A DNA stretch of 47,566 bases from Bacillus sp. 103mf (GCF_900116295.1 NZ_FPAF01000023.1:1-47566), one strand, 5' to 3'. Shown: positions 13,540-25,766, numbered from the stretch's first letter. Numbers and translations: made by a program. Notes: generated by a model from the sequence alone, not told the origin.

Positions 13540-13568
13540 ATTATACATGGTACTTTAATGAATTTCAA
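13540..13568 (-). promoter_or_regulatory. S10 operon promoter, middle (P2)
   Basis: TTGAAA (13568-13563), a 17-bp spacer and TATAAT (13545-13540) on the minus strand form a second good sigma-A promoter about 70 bp upstream of P1. Confidence 0.75.
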
Positions 13569-13627
13569 GTTTTCATCTGTCGTAATTACTTTAACAGTTT
13601 TTGGTCGCAAGGTTTTACGATTTATAT

Positions 13628-13656
13628 ATTATAGAAGAAACTCGTCAAAACTTAAA
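13628..13656 (-). promoter_or_regulatory. S10 operon promoter, distal (P3)
   Basis: TTTAAG (13656-13651), a 17-bp spacer and TATAAT (13633-13628) on the minus strand. The -35 is weaker than those of P1 and P2. It lies just downstream of the tuf terminator, so it starts the next transcription unit. Other overlapping arrangements, such as TTGACG with TATAAA at 16 bp, are possible here. Confidence 0.5.
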
Positions 13657-13680
13657 AAATATGTTTTATCTATTATAAAT

Positions 13681-13713
13681 AAAAAACCCAAGGGAAAATC
13701 CCTTGGGTTTTTT
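13681..13713 (-). terminator. tuf (str operon) terminator
   Basis: A perfect 15-bp stem (AAAAAACCCAAGGGA with TCCCTTGGGTTTTTT) and a three-base loop sits 14 bases after the tuf stop. With U-runs in both directions it would work on either strand. It separates the str operon from the S10 promoters. Confidence 0.95.
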
Positions 13714-13726
13714 ATATCAATTGAGA

Positions 13727-14914
13727 TTACTCAACGATAGTTGCAACTACACCGTAACCTACAGTACGTCCACCTTCACGAATAGAGAACTTAGTTCCTT
13801 CTTCGATTGCGATTGGAGCAATAAGTTCGATAGTCATTTCGATGTTGTCACCAGGCATTACCATTTCAGTACCTTCTGGTAATTGGATGATACCAGTTAC
13901 GTCAGTTGTACGGAAATAGAATTGCGGACGGTAGTTAGCGAAGAATGGAGTGTGACGTCCACCTTCTTCTTTAGATAATACGAAAACTTCAGCTTTGAAT
14001 TTAGCGTGAGCTTTTACAGAGCCAGTTTTAGCAAGAACTTGTCCACGTTGGATCTCTTCACGAGCTACACCACGAAGTAGTGCACCGATGTTGTCTCCAG
14101 CTTGTGCTTGGTCAAGAAGCTTACGGAACATTTCTACACCAGTTACAGTTGTAGATTTGTTTTCTTCAGTGAAGCCGATGATTTCTACTACGTCACCAAC
14201 TTTAACGATACCACGCTCTACGCGACCTGTAGCAACTGTACCACGACCTGTGATAGAGAACACGTCCTCAACAGGCATTAAGAATGCTTTTTCAGTGTCA
14301 CGTTCTGGAGTTGGGATGTAAGCGTCAACTTCGTTCATTAATTCGATGATTTTTGCTTCCCACTCAGCATCTCCTTGAAGAGCTTTAAGAGCAGAACCTT
14401 TAATTACAGGGATATCATCGCCTGGGAAGTCGTATTCAGATAATAGATCGCGAACTTCCATTTCTACTAATTCTAATAATTCTTCGTCATCAACCATGTC
14501 GCATTTGTTTAAGAATACAACGATGTAAGGAACACCTACTTGACGAGAAAGAAGGATGTGCTCACGAGTTTGAGGCATTGGGCCATCAGCAGCAGATACT
14601 ACTAAGATACCGCCGTCCATTTGAGCAGCACCAGTGATCATGTTTTTAACATAGTCAGCGTGTCCTGGGCAGTCAACGTGTGCATAGTGACGAGTTTCAG
14701 TTTCATACTCAACGTGTGCAGTTGAGATTGTGATACCGCGCTCTCTTTCTTCTGGAGCAGCATCGATTTGGTCGTAACCTTTCGCTTCAGCACCACCAGC
14801 TTTTGCAAGAACCGTAGTGATAGCAGCAGTTAATGTAGTTTTACCATGGTCAACGTGGCCGATTGTACCAATGTTAACGTGTGGTTTAGAACGTTCGAAT
14901 TTAGCTTTTCCCAT
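13727..14914 (-). CDS. tuf: Elongation factor Tu
   Basis: EF-Tu delivers aminoacyl-tRNA to the ribosomal A site as a GTP ternary complex. The 395-residue product carries G1 'GHVDHGKT' at 19-26, G3 'DCPGHADY' near 81-88 and G4 'NKCD' near 136-139, followed by beta-barrel domains 2 and 3. It ends '[14 protein letters not shown]'. It is last in the str operon, 118 bases after fusA, with its own promoter abutting the fusA stop and a leader hairpin. ATG follows AAGGAGG. High expression is expected. Confidence 0.99.
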   Translation of the reverse strand: MGKAKFERSKPHVNIGTIGHVDHGKTTLTAAITTVLAKAGGAEAKGYDQIDAAPEERERGITISTAHVEYETETRHYAHVDCPGHADYVKNMITGAAQMDGGILVVSAADGPMPQTREHILLSRQVGVPYIVVFLNKCDMVDDEELLELVEMEVRDLLSEYDFPGDDIPVIKGSALKALQGDAEWEAKIIELMNEVDAYIPTPERDTEKAFLMPVEDVFSITGRGTVATGRVERGIVKVGDVVEIIGFTEENKSTTVTGVEMFRKLLDQAQAGDNIGALLRGVAREEIQRGQVLAKTGSVKAHAKFKAEVFVLSKEEGGRHTPFFANYRPQFYFRTTDVTGIIQLPEGTEMVMPGDNIEMTIELIAPIAIEEGTKFSIREGGRTVGYGVVATIVE

Positions 14915-14958
14915 TCTAAATTCCTCCTTGGTTATATAGATTATTTTATATTTAGACT

Positions 14959-14988
14959 AGAAAGTAAGGGGCCTAAGCCCCGCTTTCT
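14959..14988 (-). promoter_or_regulatory. Hairpin in the tuf leader
   Basis: The transcribed strand folds into AGAAAG-(C)-GGGGC-ttag-GCCCC-(tta)-CTTTCT, a two-part stem of 11 pairs with a small internal loop. No U-run follows, so it is not a typical terminator. It would lie about 10 nt from the 5' end of the tuf-specific transcript and could stabilise it. Confidence 0.6.
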
Positions 14989-15003
14989 AAGCTTACATAA
15001 GTA

Positions 15004-15032
15004 GTTATACTTGAACAATCGATAAAAATCAA
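15004..15032 (-). promoter_or_regulatory. tuf promoter
   Basis: On the minus strand TTGATT (15032-15027), a 17-bp spacer and TATAAC (15009-15004). The -35 begins at the very next base after the fusA stop. This would give extra tuf transcripts beyond those of the str operon, consistent with the high demand for EF-Tu. Confidence 0.65.
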
Positions 15033-17111
15033 TTATTCACCTTTATTTTTTTTAATAATTTCTTCTGAAATAGACTTCGGTACTTCTTCATAATGATCAA
15101 ATGTCATTGAGAATGTTCCGCGTCCTTGCGTGTTAGAACGTAGAGCCGTTGCATAACCAAACATTTCAGAAAGTGGTACCATTGCACGAACAACTTGTGC
15201 GTTACCACGAGCTTCCATACCTTCTACACGTCCACGGCGAGAAGTTACGTCACCCATGATATCTCCCATGTACTCTTCAGGAATTACAACTTCAACTTTC
15301 ATCATTGGTTCAAGAATTACTGGGTTACATTTAGAAACCGCAGCTTTAAGAGCCATAGATGCAGCGATTTTGAACGCCATCTCAGAGGAGTCAACATCAT
15401 GGTAAGATCCGTCAACTAATGCAGCTTTAATGTCAACTAGTGGATAACCAGCTAGTACACCATTTTTAAGTGCATCTTCAAGACCTGCTCCAACAGCTGG
15501 GATGTATTCACGTGGAACTACACCACCGACGATCTTGTTTTGGAATTCGAATCCTTTACCTTCTTCATTAGGTTCAAACTCAATCCAAACGTGACCGAAT
15601 TGTCCACGACCACCAGATTGACGAGCGAACTTACCTTCAACTTTCGCAGCAGCGCGGAAAGTCTCACGGTATGCTACCTGAGGAGCACCAACGTTTGCTT
15701 CCACTTTGAATTCACGGCGCATACGATCAACAATGATATCAAGGTGAAGTTCACCCATACCAGCGATGATTGTTTGGCCAGTTTCTTGGTCAGTGTGAGC
15801 ACGGAATGTTGGATCTTCTTCAGAAAGCTTAGATAATGCTGTACCCATTTTATCTTGGTCAGCTTTAGATTTTGGTTCGATAGCTACAGAGATAACTGGT
15901 TCTGGGAATTCCATAGACTCAAGGATAACAAGGCTCTTCTCGTCACAAAGAGTATCACCAGTTGTAGTATCTTTTAAACCTACAGCAGCAGCGATGTCAC
16001 CAGCGTAAACTGTTGAAATCTCTTCACGGCTGTTTGCGTGCATTTGTAGGATACGACCTACACGCTCACGCTTACCTTTAGTTGAGTTTTTCACGTATGA
16101 TCCAGAGTTTAACACACCAGAGTACACACGGAAGAATGTTAACTTACCAACATAAGGGTCAGTCATGATTTTGAATGCTAATGCTGCGAAAGGCTCTTCA
16201 TCGCTAGAATGACGTTCTACTTCTTCATCTGTGTCCGGAAGAGTACCTTTAATAGCAGGTACGTCTAATGGAGATGGTAGGTAGTCGATAACTGCATCTA
16301 ACAGAATTTGAACACCTTTATTTTTGAATGCAGAACCACAGATTACTGGGAAGAATTCTACAGAAGTTGTAGCCTTACGGATACCAGCTTTAAGCTCTTC
16401 TACAGTGATTTCTTCACCTTCTAGGTACTTCATCATCATTTCTTCATCAAGCTCTGCTACCGCTTCGATAAGTTTTCCGCGGTATTCATCAGCTAATTCT
16501 TTATGTTCTGCAGGAATTTCAATACGTTGAATATCTGTTCCTAAGTCGTTTGCATACATGTATGCACACTCTTCTACTAGGTCGATAATTCCTGTAAACT
16601 GATCCTCAGCACCGATTGGTAACTGAATTGGATGTGCGTTTGCTTGTAAACGGTCATGAATTGTTCCTACAGAGTATAAGAAGTCTGCACCGATCTTGTC
16701 CATTTTGTTAACGAACACGATACGTGGTACACCGTAAGTAGTAGCTTGGCGCCAAACAGTTTCTGTTTGTGGTTCTACACCAGATTGCGCGTCAAGTACT
16801 GCTACCGCACCATCAAGTACGCGTAAAGAACGTTCTACTTCTACAGTGAAATCTACGTGTCCTGGAGTGTCAATGATGTTTACACGATGACCTTTCCATT
16901 GAGCTGTAGTTGCCGCAGAAGTAATTGTGATACCACGCTCTTGCTCTTGCTCCATCCAGTCCATCTGAGATGCACCTTCGTGAGTTTCACCGATTTTGTG
17001 AATGCGGCCTGTGTAGTACAGGATACGCTCAGTTGCTGTTGTTTTACCAGCATCGATGTGAGCCATGATACCAATATTACGAGTGTTTTCTAAGGAGAAC
17101 TCTCTTGTCAT
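15033..17111 (-). CDS. fusA: Elongation factor G
   Basis: EF-G is the GTPase that drives translocation and, with RRF, ribosome recycling. The 692-residue product has G1 'AHIDAGKT' at 17-24, 'DTPGHVDFT' near 81-89 and 'NKMDKIGAD' near 135-143, then domains II-V with '[20 protein letters not shown]' in domain IV and '[20 protein letters not shown]' in domain V. Length matches Bacillus EF-G. It starts with ATG behind AAGGAG; 208 bases separate it from rpsG, holding a hairpin at 17241-17261. Confidence 0.98.
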   Translation of the reverse strand: MTREFSLENTRNIGIMAHIDAGKTTATERILYYTGRIHKIGETHEGASQMDWMEQEQERGITITSAATTAQWKGHRVNIIDTPGHVDFTVEVERSLRVLDGAVAVLDAQSGVEPQTETVWRQATTYGVPRIVFVNKMDKIGADFLYSVGTIHDRLQANAHPIQLPIGAEDQFTGIIDLVEECAYMYANDLGTDIQRIEIPAEHKELADEYRGKLIEAVAELDEEMMMKYLEGEEITVEELKAGIRKATTSVEFFPVICGSAFKNKGVQILLDAVIDYLPSPLDVPAIKGTLPDTDEEVERHSSDEEPFAALAFKIMTDPYVGKLTFFRVYSGVLNSGSYVKNSTKGKRERVGRILQMHANSREEISTVYAGDIAAAVGLKDTTTGDTLCDEKSLVILESMEFPEPVISVAIEPKSKADQDKMGTALSKLSEEDPTFRAHTDQETGQTIIAGMGELHLDIIVDRMRREFKVEANVGAPQVAYRETFRAAAKVEGKFARQSGGRGQFGHVWIEFEPNEEGKGFEFQNKIVGGVVPREYIPAVGAGLEDALKNGVLAGYPLVDIKAALVDGSYHDVDSSEMAFKIAASMALKAAVSKCNPVILEPMMKVEVVIPEEYMGDIMGDVTSRRGRVEGMEARGNAQVVRAMVPLSEMFGYATALRSNTQGRGTFSMTFDHYEEVPKSISEEIIKKNKGE

Positions 17112-17240
17112 TTGGTGTCTTTCTCCTTCCTAATATGGATTGGATTTTTTTATTTTAAGTAGCAAAAAAGCCACTTTATTTTGTTACATATGTCAGTATG
17201 TCTAGTACCCTCATTATGTAAAACGAGCGCCCATTGAAAG

Positions 17241-17261
17241 GGAGAGGAATTCTCCCTCTCC
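17241..17261 (-). promoter_or_regulatory. Attenuator-like hairpin between rpsG and fusA
   Basis: On the transcribed strand GGAGAGG pairs with CCTCTCC around a seven-base loop; an overlapping alternative is GGGAGA with TCTCCC. Only three U residues follow, so at most it is a partial terminator or an mRNA-processing site that could set the rpsG:fusA ratio. No promoter of good quality was seen in the 208-base gap. Confidence 0.5.
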
Positions 17262-17319
17262 ACACTTCCATAAGCGACAAATAAAGCGGTTTATGCTTAT
17301 AATTATTTTTCGTTGAATC

Positions 17320-17805
<486 letters not shown>

Positions 17806-17819
17806 TCAGTTCAGTTTTA

Positions 17820-18242
17820 TTATTTCTTAGCAGGTTTTGGTCTCTTAGTACCATATTTAGAACGTCCTTGCATACGTTTGTCAACACCAGCTGTGTCAAG
17901 CGCACCACGAACGATGTGGTAACGTACCCCTGGTAAGTCTTTTACACGACCACCGCGAATTAATACTACGCTGTGTTCTTGTAGGTTATGACCGATACCT
18001 GGGATGTAAGCAGTAACCTCGATACCATTTGTTAAACGTACACGAGCGTATTTACGTAACGCTGAGTTCGGTTTCTTCGGAGTCATTGTACCAACACGAG
18101 TACATACACCACGTTTTTGAGGTGCAGAGATATCAGTTGCTTTTTTCTTTAAAGAGTTGAAACCTTTGTTTAACGCAGGTGATTTAGATTTCCATACTTT
18201 ATCAGTACGTCCATTTCTCACTAATTGGTTAATAGTAGGCAT
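17820..18242 (-). CDS. rpsL: 30S ribosomal protein S12
   Basis: S12 is at the decoding centre and is the classic target of streptomycin-resistance mutations. The 140-residue product starts [20 protein letters not shown]; the streptomycin-relevant segments '[11 protein letters not shown]' and '[13 protein letters not shown]' are wild-type (both lysines present). The frame is open seven more codons upstream, but ATG at 18242 follows GGGAGG at eight bases and gives the usual length. It is first in the str operon behind a long structured leader. Confidence 0.98.
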   Translation of the reverse strand: MPTINQLVRNGRTDKVWKSKSPALNKGFNSLKKKATDISAPQKRGVCTRVGTMTPKKPNSALRKYARVRLTNGIEVTAYIPGIGHNLQEHSVVLIRGGRVKDLPGVRYHIVRGALDTAGVDKRMQGRSKYGTKRPKPAKK

Positions 18243-18509
18243 TAATTTATCCTCCCTTCGCACGTTTGTATGACCACATATCCAGGTGGTTCATTATTAG
18301 TTGAAAACAAAGTTTTTGCAAGGGAGAGCAAATGCTCTCTCCTCACAAAAACAGTTTTAACTTGTTATTCCTATCACTGAAGCTCCTACTTGCATCTCAT
18401 AATGTTGAGATCCAGTTTTAAAAAGTATGTTATGTTGCATCGCTACCAGCTACCGCAACCTTTTAACTATACCGTGTTGAATTACATTCAACGTTATTAA
18501 GGAGCAACC
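18243..18509 (-). ncRNA. Structured str-operon (rpsL) leader RNA
   Basis: The transcript from the promoter at 18516-18545 would carry about 265 nt before rpsL. It holds four clear hairpins in order: GTTGAAT-gta-ATTCAAC (18492-18476); GTTGC with GCAAC (18459-18434); ATCTCA with TGAGAT (18411-18394); and a long stem at 18352-18312 whose base is GTTTTTG with CAAAAAC and whose top is AGAGAGC-attt-GCTCT, extendable outwards by AAAAC with GTTTT. No hairpin has a proper U-run. No reading frame longer than a few codons is seen. A cis-regulatory role is inference; I do not recognise a named family. Confidence 0.55.
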
Positions 18510-18515
18510 TTGCTT

Positions 18516-18545
18516 ATATTAACATTTTGCATTGCATCATGTCAA
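18516..18545 (-). promoter_or_regulatory. str operon (rpsL) promoter
   Basis: On the minus strand a consensus TTGACA (18545-18540), an 18-bp spacer and TAATAT (18521-18516). It lies 41 bases after the rpoC stop. No terminator separates it from rpoC, so readthrough from rpoBC also enters the str operon. Confidence 0.8.
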
Positions 18546-18586
18546 CTAGGATTATCTTTTTTATACAAAATTTACGACGGAAAATT

Positions 18587-21500
18587 TTAGTTTTCTACGT
18601 AAACCTCGGTATTTTCTACATTTGTTTCCTCTTGTGCTGTTTTCACAAGATCAACTCTACGGTAACGATTCATACCTGTACCAGCTGGAACAAGTTTACC
18701 GATAATAACATTTTCTTTCAGGCCAAGAAGTTCGTCACGCTTACCTTTAATTGCTGCATCAGTTAACACACGAGTTGTTTCCTGGAATGATGCCGCAGAT
18801 AAGAATGAATCAGTTTCAAGTGAAGCTTTCGTAATACCAAGAAGGATTGGACGTGCTGTTGCTGGTTGTTTACCTTGAAGCAACACTTTCGCATTCGCAT
18901 CCGTAAATTGGTGGATATCAAGTAATGTTCCTGGTAATACGTCTGTTTCACCAGCATCAATTACACGCACTTTTCGCAACATTTGGCGAACCATTACTTC
19001 AACGTGTTTATCACCAATTTCTACCCCTTGCATACGGTATACTTTTTGAACTTCACGAAGCAAGTATTCTTGAACTGCTGTAATATCTGTTACTTTCAGT
19101 AATTCTTTCGGATCGATAGAACCTTCAGTAAGTTCTTTACCATGTTCAATGCGGTGTCCTGGAGCTACTTTTAAACGAGCACCATAAGGAATTGCATACG
19201 TACGTGCTTCTACATCGCCTTGTACAACAACTTCTTGGCGATCTTTCACATCGTTAATCGCTGCAACAACACCGTCGATTTCACTGATAACCGCTTGACC
19301 TTTCGGATTACGCGCTTCGAAAATCTCTTGAATACGCGGTAAACCTTGTGTGATATCGTCTCCAGCAACCCCACCTGTATGGAATGTACGCATCGTTAAC
19401 TGTGTACCTGGCTCACCGATAGATTGAGCTGCGATAATACCAACCGCTTCGCCTACCTCTACATCTGTACCAGTAGCTAAGTTACGACCATAACACTTCT
19501 TACATACGCCGTGGCGTGTGTTACATGTAAACGCAGAGCGGATGTACAATTGTTCAACGCCTGCTTTTTCAATGATATGAGCAATATCTTCTGTAATTAA
19601 TTCATTTTCACGAACTAACACTTCGCCTGTTTCTGGATGCTTCAGAGTTTTTCTTGCGAAACGTCCTACAAGACGATCGTATAAGGATTCGATAATTTCG
19701 TTTCCTTCTTTAATTGCGCCAATTAATAAACCGCGATCTGTTCCACAGTCATCTTCACGAACGATAACATCTTGTGCAACGTCAACAAGACGACGTGTTA
19801 AGTAACCAGAATCGGCAGTCTTAAGTGCTGTATCGGCAAGACCTTTACGCGCACCATGCGTAGAGATGAAGTACTCAAGTACCGTTAAACCTTCACGGAA
19901 ACTTGATTTGATTGGAAGTTCGATGATACGTCCAGATGGGTTAGCCATCAAACCACGCATACCAGCAAGCTGCGTAAAGTTCGATGCGTTACCACGGGCA
20001 CCAGAGTCACTCATCATGAAGATCGGGTTGCGCTTATCTAGCGTTTTCATCAGTTTTCCTTGAATAACGTCTTTTGCATTACTCCAAATAGAGATAACGC
20101 GATCATAACGTTCTTCCTCCGTGATTAAACCACGACGGAATTGTTTAATTACTGTATCTACTTTTGCTTGCGCTTCGTGTAGAATTTCTTCTTTTTCACC
20201 TAATACAAGGATATCTGCTACCCCAACTGTAATACCAGCTTTTGTAGAGTATTTAAACCCTAAGTTTTTCATACGGTCAAGCATGCGAGACGTTTCTGTA
20301 ATTTTAAAACGTTTAAATACTTCCGCAATGATGTTACCAAGGATTTTCTTGCTAAATGGTGCCACTTCTTCGCGACTAGCAATAATTTCTTTTACGTTAG
20401 CGCCCTTTTCAACAAAATATTCCACTGGAGTTTCTTTCTCCAAGTTTGTTTTTGTTGGTTCGTTAATGTAAGGGAATGATTTCGGTAAGATTTCATTGAA
20501 TATTAACTTACCAACTGTTGTTAACAACAGCTTGCTGTTTTGCTCTTCTGTAAACGTTTCGTTGTTTACAGAGCTTGCTGCAACAGCAACACGAGTATGC
20601 AAGTGTACATATCCGTTTTGGTATGCAAGTAATGCTTCGTTCGTATCTTTGAAAATCATACCTTCACCAATTGCACCCGCGCGCTCAAGCGTTAAGTAGT
20701 AGTTACCTAATACCATATCCTGAGACGGTGTAACAACTGGTTTTCCATCTTTCGGGTTCAAAATGTTTTGTGCAGCTAACATAAGAAGACGAGCTTCTGC
20801 CTGTGCTTCTGATGATAACGGAACGTGAACCGCCATTTGGTCACCGTCAAAGTCCGCGTTGTATGCAGTACATACAAGTGGATGCAGACGAATTGCACGA
20901 CCTTCTACCAATGTAGGTTCAAACGCTTGAATACCAAGACGGTGAAGCGTTGGAGCACGGTTTAAAAGTACAGGGTGTTCTTTAATTACAGACTCTAAAA
21001 CATCCCAAACTTCAGGTTGTACTCGTTCAATTTTACGTTTAGCACTCTTAATGTTGTGCGCTAAACCTTTTCCCACTAACTCTTTCATAACGAAAGGTTT
21101 GAACAGTTCCAGCGCCATTTCTTTTGGCAGACCGCATTGGTACATTTTCAAGTTCGGTCCTACAACGATAACGGAACGACCAGAGTAGTCAACACGTTTA
21201 CCTAATAAGTTTTGACGGAAGCGTCCTTGCTTACCTTTTAACATATGGGAAAGAGATTTTAACGGACGGTTACCAGGCCCAGTAACTGGACGACCACGAC
21301 GACCGTTATCAATTAAAGCATCTACTGCTTCTTGTAACATACGCTTTTCGTTTTGGACAATAATGCTTGGTGCACCTAAGTCTAATAAACGTTTTAAACG
21401 ATTGTTACGGTTAATTACACGACGATATAGGTCGTTTAAGTCAGAAGTTGCAAAACGTCCACCATCTAACTGTACCATCGGGCGAAGTTCTGGTGGGATA

Positions 21501-22198
21501 ACTGGAAGAACATCTAGAATCATCCAAGATGGTTCGTTTCCAGAGTTACGGAATGCTTCTAATACTTCTAGACGTTTAATAGCGCGCGTACGACGTTGTC
21601 CTTGCGCTGTTTTTAACTCTTCTTTTAAGAAGTCTACTTCTTTATCTAGATCGATATCTTGTAATAACTTCTTAATTGCTTCTGCGCCCATGGAAGCTTG
21701 GAAAGAGTTTCCGTATCTATCGCGATACGCACGGTATTCTTTCTCCGAAAGAAGTTGCTTCTTATCAAGTGGTGTATCTCCACTTTCTGTTACTACATAA
21801 GAAGCGAAATAAATTACTTCTTCAAGCGCGCGAGGGGACATGTCTAAGACAAGTCCCATGCGGCTTGGGATACCTTTGAAATACCAAATATGAGATACAG
21901 GAGCAGCTAATTCAATATGACCCATACGTTCACGACGAACTTTCGCACGCGTTACTTCAACGCCGCATCGATCACAAACTACACCTTTATAACGGACACG
22001 TTTATATTTACCACAATGACATTCCCAGTCTTTTGTTGGACCGAAAATACGCTCACAGAACAAACCGTCTTTCTCTGGTTTCAATGTACGATAGTTAATC
22101 GTTTCGGGTTTTTTTACTTCCCCATATGACCAAGAGCGAATTTTGTCTGGTGATGCAAGTCCAATCTTCATATATTCAAAGTTGTTTACATCTATCAA
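18587..22198 (-). CDS. rpoC: DNA-directed RNA polymerase subunit beta'
   Basis: Beta' forms half of the RNA polymerase active cleft. The 1203-residue product has the N-terminal zinc ribbon C60, C62, C75, C78, the catalytic '[12 protein letters not shown]' with the Mg-binding aspartates at about residue 450, the trigger-loop region '[18 protein letters not shown]', and a second cysteine cluster 'CGTDRG...[13 protein letters not shown]' near 800-890. The start codon is TTG behind GGGAGG, as in other Bacillus ([20 protein letters not shown]). It follows rpoB by 37 bases. Confidence 0.98.
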   Translation of the reverse strand: MIDVNNFEYMKIGLASPDKIRSWSYGEVKKPETINYRTLKPEKDGLFCERIFGPTKDWECHCGKYKRVRYKGVVCDRCGVEVTRAKVRRERMGHIELAAPVSHIWYFKGIPSRMGLVLDMSPRALEEVIYFASYVVTESGDTPLDKKQLLSEKEYRAYRDRYGNSFQASMGAEAIKKLLQDIDLDKEVDFLKEELKTAQGQRRTRAIKRLEVLEAFRNSGNEPSWMILDVLPVIPPELRPMVQLDGGRFATSDLNDLYRRVINRNNRLKRLLDLGAPSIIVQNEKRMLQEAVDALIDNGRRGRPVTGPGNRPLKSLSHMLKGKQGRFRQNLLGKRVDYSGRSVIVVGPNLKMYQCGLPKEMALELFKPFVMKELVGKGLAHNIKSAKRKIERVQPEVWDVLESVIKEHPVLLNRAPTLHRLGIQAFEPTLVEGRAIRLHPLVCTAYNADFDGDQMAVHVPLSSEAQAEARLLMLAAQNILNPKDGKPVVTPSQDMVLGNYYLTLERAGAIGEGMIFKDTNEALLAYQNGYVHLHTRVAVAASSVNNETFTEEQNSKLLLTTVGKLIFNEILPKSFPYINEPTKTNLEKETPVEYFVEKGANVKEIIASREEVAPFSKKILGNIIAEVFKRFKITETSRMLDRMKNLGFKYSTKAGITVGVADILVLGEKEEILHEAQAKVDTVIKQFRRGLITEEERYDRVISIWSNAKDVIQGKLMKTLDKRNPIFMMSDSGARGNASNFTQLAGMRGLMANPSGRIIELPIKSSFREGLTVLEYFISTHGARKGLADTALKTADSGYLTRRLVDVAQDVIVREDDCGTDRGLLIGAIKEGNEIIESLYDRLVGRFARKTLKHPETGEVLVRENELITEDIAHIIEKAGVEQLYIRSAFTCNTRHGVCKKCYGRNLATGTDVEVGEAVGIIAAQSIGEPGTQLTMRTFHTGGVAGDDITQGLPRIQEIFEARNPKGQAVISEIDGVVAAINDVKDRQEVVVQGDVEARTYAIPYGARLKVAPGHRIEHGKELTEGSIDPKELLKVTDITAVQEYLLREVQKVYRMQGVEIGDKHVEVMVRQMLRKVRVIDAGETDVLPGTLLDIHQFTDANAKVLLQGKQPATARPILLGITKASLETDSFLSAASFQETTRVLTDAAIKGKRDELLGLKENVIIGKLVPAGTGMNRYRRVDLVKTAQEETNVENTEVYVEN

Positions 22199-22235
22199 GG
22201 GGCCTACCTCCCTTTTAATCTACAGGTTATCCCAA

Positions 22236-25200
22236 TTATTCCTTCGTTGCCTCAACTTCGACATTTAATTTATCTGCAGATTGATGATCATCGTCATCAG
22301 TATCACGCATTTCAATTTCAGTATCGTCGCTAGACATCATCTTAACATCCATACCTAAACTTTGTAATTCCTTAATCAATACTTTGAATGATTCAGGAAC
22401 ACCTGGTTCTGGAACGTTTTCGCCTTTTACAATCGATTCGTACGTTTTCACACGCCCAACAACATCATCCGACTTAACTGTTAAGATTTCTTGAAGAGTA
22501 TATGCAGCACCGTAAGCTTCAAGTGCCCAAACCTCCATCTCACCGAAACGCTGTCCACCGAACTGCGCTTTACCTCCAAGAGGTTGCTGTGTTACAAGTG
22601 AGTATGGTCCAGTAGAACGAGCATGAAGTTTATCGTCAACCATGTGTGCAAGTTTAATCATGTACATGACACCAACAGATACACGGTTGTCGAACGGTTC
22701 ACCAGTACGTCCATCGTATAAAATTGTCTTCGCATCACGCGCCATACCAGCTTCTTCAATTGTTCCCCATACATCTTCCTCACGAGCACCATCGAATACT
22801 GGTGTTGCAACGTGGATACCAAGATATCTTGCTGCCATACCTAGATGAAGCTCTAACACCTGACCGATATTCATACGAGATGGTACCCCTAATGGGTTTA
22901 ACATGATATCGATTGGTGTACCATCTGGTAAGTAAGGCATATCTTCTTCCGGTAAAATACGGGAGATAACACCTTTGTTACCGTGACGGCCGGCCATCTT
23001 GTCACCTTCAGAAATTTTACGTTTTTGAACGATATATGCACGTACAAGTTGATTTACACCTGGTGGCAATTCATCACCATCTTCACGGTTAAATACTTTT
23101 ACGTCTAAGATAATACCGCCACCACCGTGTGGTACACGTAGTGATGTATCACGTACTTCACGAGCTTTCTCACCAAAGATTGCATGTAATAGACGTTCTT
23201 CTGCTGTTAACTCTGTTACACCTTTTGGCGTTACTTTACCAACAAGCAAGTCTCCGTCTTTTACTTCTGCACCGATGCGGATGATACCACGCTCATCAAG
23301 GTTGCGAAGCGCATCTTCCCCTACGTTTGGAATGTCTCGTGTAATTTCTTCTGGTCCTAGCTTCGTATCACGAGCTTCAGACTCATATTCTTCAATATGA
23401 ATTGAAGTGTACACATCATCTTTTACAAGGCGCTCACTCATAATGATCGCATCCTCGTAGTTATAACCATCCCATGTCATAAAGCCAACAAGCACGTTAC
23501 GACCAAGTGCAAGTTCACCTTTTTCCATAGAAGGACCGTCTGCAAGAATCTCCCCTTTTACAACTTCATCGCCAACACTTACGATTGGACGTTGGTTGTA
23601 ACAAGTTCCTTGGTTAGAACGGATGAATTTCAACATTTTGTAGCGATCTAAGTCACCTTTTATTTGCTGACCGTCTACTTCGATATAACGACGTACCCAA
23701 ACTTCGCGAGCTTCTACACGTTCAACAATACCAGGGTGTTTACAAATTACTGCAGCACCTGAATCTTTCGCCGATACGTACTCCATACCAGTACCTACAA
23801 TTGGAGATTCTGGGTTCATAAGTGGAACCGCTTGACGTTGCATGTTCGCACCCATTAGCGCACGGTTCGAGTCATCGTTTTCTAAGAACGGAATACAAGC
23901 TGTCGCAGCAGACACAACCTGTTTTGGAGAGATATCCATATAGTCGATACGTTCACGTTTTACTACAACGTTCTCATCGCGGAAACGGGCTACAACGTCT
24001 TCGTCAAGGAAATCTCCATTTTCAGATAAACGTGCGTTTGCTTGGGCAACAACATAATTATCTTGTTCATCAGCTGTTAAATAATCTACACGTGTTGTTA
24101 CACGGCCAGTTTCTGGATCCACGCGGCGATATGGTGTTTCAATGAAACCAAACTCATTTACTTTCGCAAATGAAGATAAAGAGTTAATCAAACCGATGTT
24201 CGGTCCCTCTGGCGTTTCAATTGGACACATACGACCATAGTGAGAGTAGTGAACGTCACGCACTTCAAAGCCTGCGCGCTCACGCGTTAAACCACCAGGT
24301 CCTAATGCAGATAGTCTTCGTTTATGTGTTAACTCTGCTAATGGGTTTGTTTGATCCATAAACTGAGATAACTGAGAGCTACCAAAGAACTCTTTAATAG
24401 ATGCAATAACCGGACGAATGTTAATTAACGCTTGCGGTGTAATTGCATTTGTATCTTGAATTGACATTCTCTCACGAACAACACGTTCCATACGAGAAAG
24501 ACCGATACGGAATTGATTTTGTAACAATTCCCCTACAGAACGTAGGCGACGGTTTCCTAAATGGTCAATATCATCTGTGTCTCCTACTTTATATAGAAGA
24601 TTAAAGAAATAGCTAATAGATGCAATAATATCGCCTGGTGTAATATGTTTTACATCGCGATCGATATTCGCATTACCAATAATATTGATAGAACGCTCTC
24701 CATCTGCATCTGGAGCATAAATCTTAATAGATTGTAATTCAACATTACCTTCTACCACTCCGCCCATCGGTTTCACTGTTTTAAAACCAATGTTCTTTTC
24801 TAAATAAGGTAAAATACGATCTAATGTACGACGATCTAGGATTGTTCCTTCTGTTGCTAAAATTTCACCTGTTTCAGGATCCACTAAAGTTTCAGCTAAA
24901 CGTTGGTTGAACAATCTGTTTTTAATGTGTAATTTCTTATTAATTTTGTAGCGACCTACATTTGCTAGATCATAACGCTTTGGATCAAAGAAGCGAGAAA
25001 CAAGCAAGCTCTTTGCATTTTCTACTGTTGGTGGCTCACCTGGACGTAGACGCTCATAAATTTCGAGCAGCGCTTTTTCTGTGCTATCCGTGTTATCTTT
25101 TTCTAGCGTATTGCTTAAGTATTCGTTATCACCTATCAATTCGGTGATTTCTTGATCAGAGCCAAACCCTAATGCGCGTAACAAAACAGTTACAGGTAAT

Positions 25201-25766
25201 TTACGCGTACGATCGATACGCACATAAACAACATCCTTAGCATCTGTTTCATATTCCAACCAAGCTCCGCGGTTTGGAATTACAGTAGCAGTAAATCCGC
25301 GTTTTCCGTTTTTGTCTACTTTTCCGCTGTAGTATACACTTGGTGAACGAACTAACTGAGAAACAATAACGCGTTCTGCACCGTTAATTACAAATGTTCC
25401 TGTCTCTGTCATGAGCGGGAAATCCCCCATGAACACATCTTGCTCTTTTACTTCACCAGTTTCTTTATTGATTAGACGCACTTTTACACGAAGTGGTGCT
25501 GCATACGTCACATCACGCTCTTTACACTCTTCTACAGAATATTTCGTTTCACCTAGACTGTAGTCGATAAACTCAAGCGATAGATTTCCCGTAAAGTCTT
25601 CAATCGGAGAAATGTCTTGGAACATTTCTCGCAAACCCTCATCAAGAAACCACTGATAAGAAGAGGTTTGAATTTCGATAAGATTTGGTAATTCTAATAC
25701 CTCACTAATACGGGCATAACTTCTTCGTTGGCGGTGTCGTCCGTATTGAACTAGTTGACCTGTCAA
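22236..25766 (-). CDS. rpoB: DNA-directed RNA polymerase subunit beta
   Basis: Beta forms the other half of the catalytic cleft and binds rifampicin. The 1176-residue product begins with a TTG codon ([20 protein letters not shown]) six bases after GAGGGGTG; a GTG three codons upstream overlaps that RBS and is less likely. The rifampicin region '[20 protein letters not shown]' continues with RRLSALG and is wild-type. Further hallmarks are '[16 protein letters not shown]', '[15 protein letters not shown]' and '[20 protein letters not shown]'. The acidic C-terminal tail is typical of the B. cereus group. Confidence 0.98.
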   Translation of the reverse strand: MTGQLVQYGRHRQRRSYARISEVLELPNLIEIQTSSYQWFLDEGLREMFQDISPIEDFTGNLSLEFIDYSLGETKYSVEECKERDVTYAAPLRVKVRLINKETGEVKEQDVFMGDFPLMTETGTFVINGAERVIVSQLVRSPSVYYSGKVDKNGKRGFTATVIPNRGAWLEYETDAKDVVYVRIDRTRKLPVTVLLRALGFGSDQEITELIGDNEYLSNTLEKDNTDSTEKALLEIYERLRPGEPPTVENAKSLLVSRFFDPKRYDLANVGRYKINKKLHIKNRLFNQRLAETLVDPETGEILATEGTILDRRTLDRILPYLEKNIGFKTVKPMGGVVEGNVELQSIKIYAPDADGERSINIIGNANIDRDVKHITPGDIIASISYFFNLLYKVGDTDDIDHLGNRRLRSVGELLQNQFRIGLSRMERVVRERMSIQDTNAITPQALINIRPVIASIKEFFGSSQLSQFMDQTNPLAELTHKRRLSALGPGGLTRERAGFEVRDVHYSHYGRMCPIETPEGPNIGLINSLSSFAKVNEFGFIETPYRRVDPETGRVTTRVDYLTADEQDNYVVAQANARLSENGDFLDEDVVARFRDENVVVKRERIDYMDISPKQVVSAATACIPFLENDDSNRALMGANMQRQAVPLMNPESPIVGTGMEYVSAKDSGAAVICKHPGIVERVEAREVWVRRYIEVDGQQIKGDLDRYKMLKFIRSNQGTCYNQRPIVSVGDEVVKGEILADGPSMEKGELALGRNVLVGFMTWDGYNYEDAIIMSERLVKDDVYTSIHIEEYESEARDTKLGPEEITRDIPNVGEDALRNLDERGIIRIGAEVKDGDLLVGKVTPKGVTELTAEERLLHAIFGEKAREVRDTSLRVPHGGGGIILDVKVFNREDGDELPPGVNQLVRAYIVQKRKISEGDKMAGRHGNKGVISRILPEEDMPYLPDGTPIDIMLNPLGVPSRMNIGQVLELHLGMAARYLGIHVATPVFDGAREEDVWGTIEEAGMARDAKTILYDGRTGEPFDNRVSVGVMYMIKLAHMVDDKLHARSTGPYSLVTQQPLGGKAQFGGQRFGEMEVWALEAYGAAYTLQEILTVKSDDVVGRVKTYESIVKGENVPEPGVPESFKVLIKELQSLGMDVKMMSSDDTEIEMRDTDDDDHQSADKLNVEVEATKE

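Noticed and set aside
18380-18470. Possible remnant of an L7Ae-family gene (a frame reading about QVGASVIGIT before a stop, and KVAVAGSDAT upstream)
   Set aside because: The similarity is short, the frame contains stops, and the same bases form perfect hairpins, so a leader RNA explains them better.
20121-20471. Plus-strand open frame of 116 codons opposite rpoC
   Set aside because: It is a complement of conserved coding sequence, has no Shine-Dalgarno and no recognisable domain. The same applies to other plus-strand frames, for example 5597-5971, 21363-21800, 33776-34138, 37293-37694 and 42897-43304.
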